NCBI GenBank assembly: GCA_019240175.1
Contig: JAFAYS010000201.1
Coordinates: 1 to 5,078, forward strand
Direction of reading: 5' to 3'
DNA: 5,078 bases
Origin: Chloroflexota bacterium
Lineage (GTDB): Bacteria > Chloroflexota > Chloroflexia > Chloroflexales > Kallotenuaceae
Shown here one piece after another: positions 1 to 2,788 of the stretch; within the stretch, counting starts at the first letter, position 1; the number at the start of each line of letters is the position of its first letter. The position numbers were made by a program, and so were the translations under genes. Under the pieces are notes generated by a model. It made no database searches and was not told the origin of the DNA. It was given only the letters and a program-made list of their open reading frames with translations.

Positions 1-559
1 CGTAGCCAGCCGCAAAGATATGGCACGTATCCACGCACACGCCGATCCGCTCCGGGTGCGAAACGTTTTCCAATAGCCAGGCCAGCTCCTCGAAGCGACC
101 GCCGAGGCACGTGCCCTGGCCTGCCGTGGTTTCCAGCAGCACCATCGTGTCGCCGCCGACACCCTCGGCAAACAGGCGGTTCAGCGCCTCGGCCTCGCGC
201 ACCAGGCCCGCATCACAGCCGGAACCGGTATGCGCACCCGGATGTGTCACCAGGTACGGAATGCCGAGCTGCTCACAGCGCTCTAGCTCGTGCGCAAACG
301 CCGCGATCGATTTTTCCCACAGGTCATCTTTGGGCGACGCCAGGTTGATCAAATACGAGTCATGCACGATCAACGGGCCGATGCCGGTCCGCTCCTGCTC
401 CGCCTTGAACTTTTGAATCGCTTCATCATCGAGCGGCTTGGCGTTCCACTGCCGCTCGTTTTTGCTGAAGATCTGCATCGTCCGGCAGCCGACCGTCTCG
501 CCACGCGCAAATGCGGTGTGCAGTCCGCCGGAGACTGACATGTGTGCGCCAAAATTCAT
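1..559 (-). CDS. nfo: Endonuclease IV (AP endonuclease), partial, 3' end outside window
   Basis: This gene encodes a class II AP endonuclease, which cuts the backbone 5' of abasic sites in base-excision repair in the cytoplasm. The 186 visible residues begin MNFGAHMSVSGG and carry the family's landmarks in order: FSKNERQW (31-38), HDSYLINL (66-73), THPGAH (105-110), LLETTAGQGT (141-150) and CVDTCH (175-180). By comparison with the E. coli enzyme, H66, H106, E143, D177 and H180 are five of the nine zinc ligands. The remaining ones, with roughly the last 95 residues of a protein usually near 280, lie beyond the window edge. I chose the ATG at 559. Another in-frame ATG at 568 would add MRF, but it overlaps the TATAAT of a likely extended -10 box. 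No Shine-Dalgarno sequence precedes either ATG, so the mRNA may be leaderless. The gene diverges from the receiver-HTH gene across a repeat-rich spacer. Confidence 0.96.
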   Translation of the reverse strand, partial: MNFGAHMSVSGGLHTAFARGETVGCRTMQIFSKNERQWNAKPLDDEAIQKFKAEQERTGIGPLIVHDSYLINLASPKDDLWEKSIAAFAHELERCEQLGIPYLVTHPGAHTGSGCDAGLVREAEALNRLFAEGVGGDTMVLLETTAGQGTCLGGRFEELAWLLENVSHPERIGVCVDTCHIFAAGY

Positions 560-564
560 GAAGC

Positions 565-575
565 GCATTATAGCA
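565..575 (-). promoter_or_regulatory. Extended -10 promoter of nfo, probably leaderless
   Basis: Read on the minus strand, this is TGCTATAATGC: a perfect TATAAT (572-567) with the upstream TGN of an extended -10. The -35 position, 17-18 bases upstream, has only a poor match, as is tolerated with an extended -10. The expected transcription start, 7-8 bases downstream of the box, falls on or beside the A of the ATG at 559. The same 11-mer is found at the other end of the spacer in front of the divergent gene. The motif is seen directly; its promoter activity is inferred. Confidence 0.6.
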
Positions 576-598
576 CTGCTGGCAAGTGAGGAATAGCA

Positions 599-676
599 GA
601 ACAAAGGAACAAACGAACAAGGGAACAAAAGGGAGAACAAAGACGCCCAGAGGGCACCCGGAACAAAGAACAAAAG
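599..676 (+). repeat. GAACAA octamer cluster, left arm
   Basis: This is a run of degenerate units starting with GAACAA: GAACAAAG (599-606), GAACAAAC (607-614), GAACAAGG (615-622), a 12-base variant from 623, GAACAAAG (635-642), then, after a short GC-rich gap, GAACAAA (661-667) and GAACAAAAG (668-676). Bases 615-628 (GAACAAGGGAACAA) are a perfect 14-base inverted match to 847-860. The cluster lies in the nfo leader side of the divergent spacer and is very poor in T on this strand. Its function is unknown. It could be a replication-slippage array, a binding-site array, or one end of a small non-coding element. Confidence 0.8.
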
Positions 677-690
677 CAAGTACCACTGTT

Positions 691-773
691 CCCCCTCGCC
701 TGCCGCAACCGACGCCGAAGCCGGCGGAGGTTCGGGGAAGGTGATGCCGAACAGGGTGAGGCAGGGGTGAGGG
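691..773. repeat. GC-rich core with nested inverted repeats
   Basis: This GC-rich segment sits between the AT-richer GAACAA clusters. The left edge CCCTCGCCTGCC (693-704) pairs with GGCAGGGGTGAGGG (760-773), with one mismatch and a two-base bulge. Inside it, GTTCGG (730-735) and CCGAAC (747-752) form a perfect 6-bp inverted repeat, and CCGAAGCC (715-722) could pair with GGTTCGG (729-735) with one bulge as an alternative. No convincing coding frame is present. It could fold as RNA or cruciform DNA, or be the core of a small non-autonomous repeat element. The structure is seen by eye; no folding energy was calculated. Confidence 0.5.
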
Positions 774-782
774 CCTACCAAA

Positions 783-814
783 GAACAAACGAACAAACGA
801 ACAAACGAACAAAT
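783..814 (+). repeat. Four tandem 8-base GAACAAAC repeats
   Basis: Three exact copies of GAACAAAC (783-790, 791-798, 799-806) are followed by GAACAAAT (807-814), and the pattern fades into ACAAAC. Being an exact short tandem array, it could change length by slippage. It faces an inverted cluster at 829-860 across a 14-base gap. Aligned as an inverted repeat, about 25 of 32 positions match, so the two could form an imperfect hairpin or cruciform. Confidence 0.85.
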
Positions 815-828
815 ACAAACCGCGAGAG

Positions 829-860
829 TTTTGTTCTTTTGTTTCCTTGTTCCCTTGTTC
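829..860 (-). repeat. GAACAA octamer cluster, inverted right arm
   Basis: On the minus strand these 32 bases read as four octamers: GAACAAGG, GAACAAGG, AAACAAAA and GAACAAAA. They are therefore the same family as the units at 599-676 and 783-814, but in the opposite orientation. The end 847-860 is the exact reverse complement of 615-628. The arm ends about 45 bases upstream of the -10 box of the receiver-HTH gene, so proteins bound here or structures formed here could affect that promoter. That effect is inference. Confidence 0.75.
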
Positions 861-903
861 ACCCGCAGAACCTGCCTTTCTCACCAGCCCATAAGCGGAC
901 TCA

Positions 904-914
904 TGCTATAATGC
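904..914 (+). promoter_or_regulatory. Extended -10 promoter of the receiver-HTH gene
   Basis: TGCTATAATGC contains a perfect TATAAT at 907-912 with an upstream TGN, and is identical over 11 bases to the box in front of the divergent nfo gene. There is no good -35 hexamer at the usual distance (bases 883-889 read ACCAGCC). The expected start near 919-920 would give a 5' leader of about 70 bases before the GTG at 991. The motif is seen directly; its activity is inferred. Confidence 0.6.
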
Positions 915-977
915 ACAGCCGTTCGCTTACCAGGCGTGCGGAGGCGTGCCCTGCGCGCTATCTACATTTTCTATTCC

Positions 978-983
978 AGAGGT
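978..983 (+). promoter_or_regulatory. Ribosome binding site that sets the GTG start at 991
   Basis: AGAGGT lies seven bases before the GTG at 991, which is good spacing. The upstream in-frame GTG at 946 has a GGAGG only one base away, too close to work, and would add 15 residues unlike any receiver-domain start. Confidence 0.7.
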
Positions 984-990
984 ATTACTC

Positions 991-2124
991 GTGCCAACGA
1001 TCCTTGTCGTCGATGACGATGTAAATCTGCTTTCGTCGCTCGGAGCAACGCTGGAGGCCGACGGTCATCGTGTGCTGCGCGCCAGCCGGCTTGATCAGGC
1101 GGGCCGCTACGTCGCCACCGAGATGATCGATGTTGTGCTGCTCGAAGTCGAAACCGAGCATGGACGCGGCTGGGATTTTCTGCGCGAGTTAACGACCCTG
1201 CGCAACGTACCGGTGATCGTCGCCAGCAGCCACGGCCTGGAAGAAGATATCGTCGCCGCGCTGGATCTCGGAGCCTCCGATTATCTGACCAAGCCTTTTC
1301 GGACCAATGAACTGACGGCCCGGATTCGCCGCCGTATGCGCGATCCGCAGAGCCAGCGCCCGGCTGCGCCGCAGCCAAGCGCTCCCAGCCCGGCGGCCCG
1401 ACCACCGGTCGCTCCCGCGCCAGCCGCTACGGGCTACCCCGACGAAGAGTTCGATCCCGACGCGCCGCTGTTTATGGGACTGGCCGACGAGCACTCGCTG
1501 CTGCAAGAGCGGACCGCCGTCGAGGCCTACTCTGGGAATATTGAAGAATTGCCGCTCGGTGCACGCCTGCGCGCCGCCCGGCAGCGCGGCAACCTGTCGC
1601 TGGTGCAGGTAGAGCTAGACACCAAGCTGCGCATCTGGTATCTGCAAGCGATGGAAGAAACCCGCTTCGGGATGCTGCCGCGCGGCATGGCCGAGCAGAT
1701 GCTGCGCACCTATGCCCAATATCTGGGCCTGAACGTCGAGCACACCGTCAGCGACTACCGCGAAGAGTTCGCCGATCTTCCGGTGCAGCCGCTGGCCTAC
1801 CTGGGCGGCAAGCCCGAGCCGCGCGAGATCCCACGCTGGATCGTGGTTGGCGTCTCGGCGCTGCTGGCGTTGATCATTGGACTGGGCGGTCTGTGGTACC
1901 TCGTGCCGGATCAGGTGCTCGCACTCAACGACAATATTCGCACCATGATCAACCCGCCGACTGCCACCGCCACGCCGACAATTACACCGCCGCCCACGCT
2001 CACGCCGACCGCGACGACCACGCCGACCGCGACGGCGACGACCACACCGACGGCAACGGCAACGGCCACACCCACGCTCCAGCCGACGATCGATCCGAGT
2101 ATCACCGCGACCGCCGGCCCGTAG
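991..2124 (+). CDS. Membrane-anchored pseudo-receiver / RodZ-like HTH protein
   Basis: A 377-residue protein starting at GTG. Residues 1-115 form a response-regulator receiver domain: acidic pocket D8-D9, Ser at the conserved Thr/Ser position (S79), and KPF with K101. The phospho-acceptor position, in VVLLEVE, is Glu (E52). The alignment is anchored by D47 five residues before it and G60 eight after it. A Pro/Ala linker (about 121-148) follows. Residues 188-260 match the RodZ-type Cro/CI helix-turn-helix (HTH_25): LGARLRAARQRG, LRIWYLQAMEE, LPRGMAEQMLRTYAQYLGL. A single membrane span (about 283-304) comes after a basic stretch, placing receiver and HTH in the cytoplasm. A Thr/Ala/Pro tail (322-377) should be outside. 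RodZ links MreB to the cell wall in rods, and some RodZ-like HTH proteins bind DNA. The role here is unknown: a scaffold or a membrane-bound regulator. No histidine kinase is visible nearby. Confidence 0.9.
   Translation: MPTILVVDDDVNLLSSLGATLEADGHRVLRASRLDQAGRYVATEMIDVVLLEVETEHGRGWDFLRELTTLRNVPVIVASSHGLEEDIVAALDLGASDYLTKPFRTNELTARIRRRMRDPQSQRPAAPQPSAPSPAARPPVAPAPAATGYPDEEFDPDAPLFMGLADEHSLLQERTAVEAYSGNIEELPLGARLRAARQRGNLSLVQVELDTKLRIWYLQAMEETRFGMLPRGMAEQMLRTYAQYLGLNVEHTVSDYREEFADLPVQPLAYLGGKPEPREIPRWIVVGVSALLALIIGLGGLWYLVPDQVLALNDNIRTMINPPTATATPTITPPPTLTPTATTTPTATATTTPTATATATPTLQPTIDPSITATAGP
1954..2091 (+). repeat. Thr/Ala/Pro codon repeat region within the receiver-HTH gene
   Basis: Codons 322-367 are almost only ACN, GCN and CCN, with imperfect repeats such as ACGCCGACCGCGACG and ACACCGACGGCAACG. 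They encode TATATPT-type repeats. Such tails are common as extracytoplasmic stalks or linkers in Chloroflexota surface proteins. This is a general observation; the spacer role here is inferred. The degenerate copies could still recombine or slip in units of three bases and change tail length without breaking the frame. Confidence 0.85.
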
Positions 2125-2144
2125 CCAATCGAACAGACGACACA

Positions 2145-2167
2145 GGAGCGGACTGAAAATCCGCTCC
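2145..2167 (+). terminator. Hairpin between receiver-HTH gene and dinB-like gene
   Basis: GGAGCGGA (2145-2152) and TCCGCTCC (2160-2167) form a perfect 8-bp stem with a 7-base loop, 20 bases after the stop codon at 2124. The following bases (CGTTGATTCTC) lack a real T tract, so it is a weak intrinsic terminator at best. Only 23 bases separate it from the next ATG, which leaves no room for a separate promoter after it. It may reduce readthrough into the dinB-like gene, stabilise mRNA ends, or act as a leader structure. Confidence 0.55.
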
Positions 2168-2178
2168 CGTTGATTCTC

Positions 2179-2185
2179 AGGAGGT
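2179..2185 (+). promoter_or_regulatory. Strong Shine-Dalgarno of the dinB-like gene
   Basis: AGGAGGT ends five bases before the ATG at 2191 and is a near-perfect match to the anti-Shine-Dalgarno sequence. It rules out the longer in-frame TTG start at 2170, which would lie upstream of this site. It begins 11 bases after the preceding hairpin. Confidence 0.85.
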
Positions 2186-2190
2186 CACTT

Positions 2191-2712
2191 ATGACAGCGC
2201 CTTGGCCAACCATGCTTTGGAGCCAGTTCGAGGCAGCGATCTACATGCTGGATCATGCCATCGCCGATTGTCCCGACGACCTATGGCACGCGAGCTTGTG
2301 GGGCGAGCACTCGGATCGTCCGGATCTTTCGCAGTTCTGGTATGTATCGTTCCATACGCTCTTCTGGCTGGATCTTTACCTGAGCGGCTCAGTCGAAGGC
2401 TTTGCTCCGCCCCCGCCATTCACGCTCAACGAGCTTGATCCGGCTGGTGTGCTTCCCGAACGTCCGTACACCAAAGCCGAGCTGCAAACCTACCTGGCCT
2501 ACTGCCGCCGCAAGTGCCAGACGACGCTTGAGTCGCTGACCGACGAGGCAGCCAATCGACGCTGTACATTTCCCTGGATGTCAATCAACAGCTTTGGGGA
2601 ATTACTGATCAACACTATGCGCCACGTTCAGGAGCATGGCGCGCAGCTGCGCTTGTTCCTCGGCCAGCAGCGTGGCATTGAGGCGGGCTGGCGCGCCTAT
2701 ACTGCGAGCTAG
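2191..2712 (+). CDS. DinB/YfiT-family putative metal-dependent protein
   Basis: A 173-residue soluble protein of the DinB-like four-helix-bundle superfamily. This is the B. subtilis DinB/YfiT fold, not DNA polymerase IV. The family's three-histidine metal site is recognisable: H55 in WYVSFHTLFWLDLYL at the end of the second helix, and H145 and H149 in the HVQEH motif near the C-terminus. The length fits the usual 150-180 residues. Trp-rich start (PWPTMLWSQFEAAI) and LLINTMRHVQEHGAQL are also typical. Known relatives include thiol-S-transferases using bacillithiol or mycothiol and maleylpyruvate isomerases; the substrate here cannot be told. There is no signal peptide or membrane span. The gene lies 66 bases after the receiver-HTH gene on the same strand and may share its transcript. 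It converges with cphA. It is bracketed by two hairpins with the same stem. Confidence 0.85.
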   Translation: MTAPWPTMLWSQFEAAIYMLDHAIADCPDDLWHASLWGEHSDRPDLSQFWYVSFHTLFWLDLYLSGSVEGFAPPPPFTLNELDPAGVLPERPYTKAELQTYLAYCRRKCQTTLESLTDEAANRRCTFPWMSINSFGELLINTMRHVQEHGAQLRLFLGQQRGIEAGWRAYTAS

Positions 2713-2737
2713 CACAGGCAGCTGACAACCAACGAAA

Positions 2738-2763
2738 AAGGAGCGGATTTCGATCCGCTCCTT
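2738..2763. terminator. Bidirectional terminator between the dinB-like gene and cphA
   Basis: AAGGAGCGGAT (2738-2748) and ATCCGCTCCTT (2753-2763) form a perfect 11-bp stem around a TTCG tetraloop. On the minus strand the stem runs into five T residues (2739-2735), a classic intrinsic terminator starting 25 bases after the cphA stop. On the plus strand the trailing sequence TCGATTCTTT is only moderately T-rich, but the hairpin starts 25 bases after the dinB-like stop and can serve both convergent genes. Confidence 0.85.
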
Positions 2764-2788
2764 CTCGATTCTTTATCGGCTACACACC

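Noticed and set aside
426..884. 152-codon minus-strand open frame with Phe/Val/Leu-rich segments such as LFVCSFVRLF
   Set aside because: It is the translation of the GAACAA repeats read in reverse, overlaps the start of nfo in another frame, and lacks any domain. Such repeats create false hydrophobic proteins.
946..990. Longer start of the receiver-HTH gene at GTG 946
   Set aside because: The 15 extra residues match no receiver N-terminus, and the GGAGG at 940-944 is only one base from that GTG, whereas AGAGGT is well placed for GTG 991.
767..1024. 85-codon plus-strand open frame starting MRAYQRTNEQTNKRTNTN
   Set aside because: It translates the octamer repeats (TNEQTNKRTN) and crosses the promoter and start of the receiver-HTH gene in another frame.
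1911..2213. Minus-strand open frame rich in Val/Ala/Gly (VGVAVAVAVGVV)
   Set aside because: It is the antisense reading of the Thr/Ala/Pro codon repeats and looks like a membrane protein only because of that composition.
2191..2712. DinB-like gene as DNA polymerase IV, forming a repair cluster with nfo
   Set aside because: The protein has the small DinB/YfiT metal-site fold, not a Y-family polymerase. The shared name is historical, and the two genes are separated and divergent, so a repair operon is not supported.
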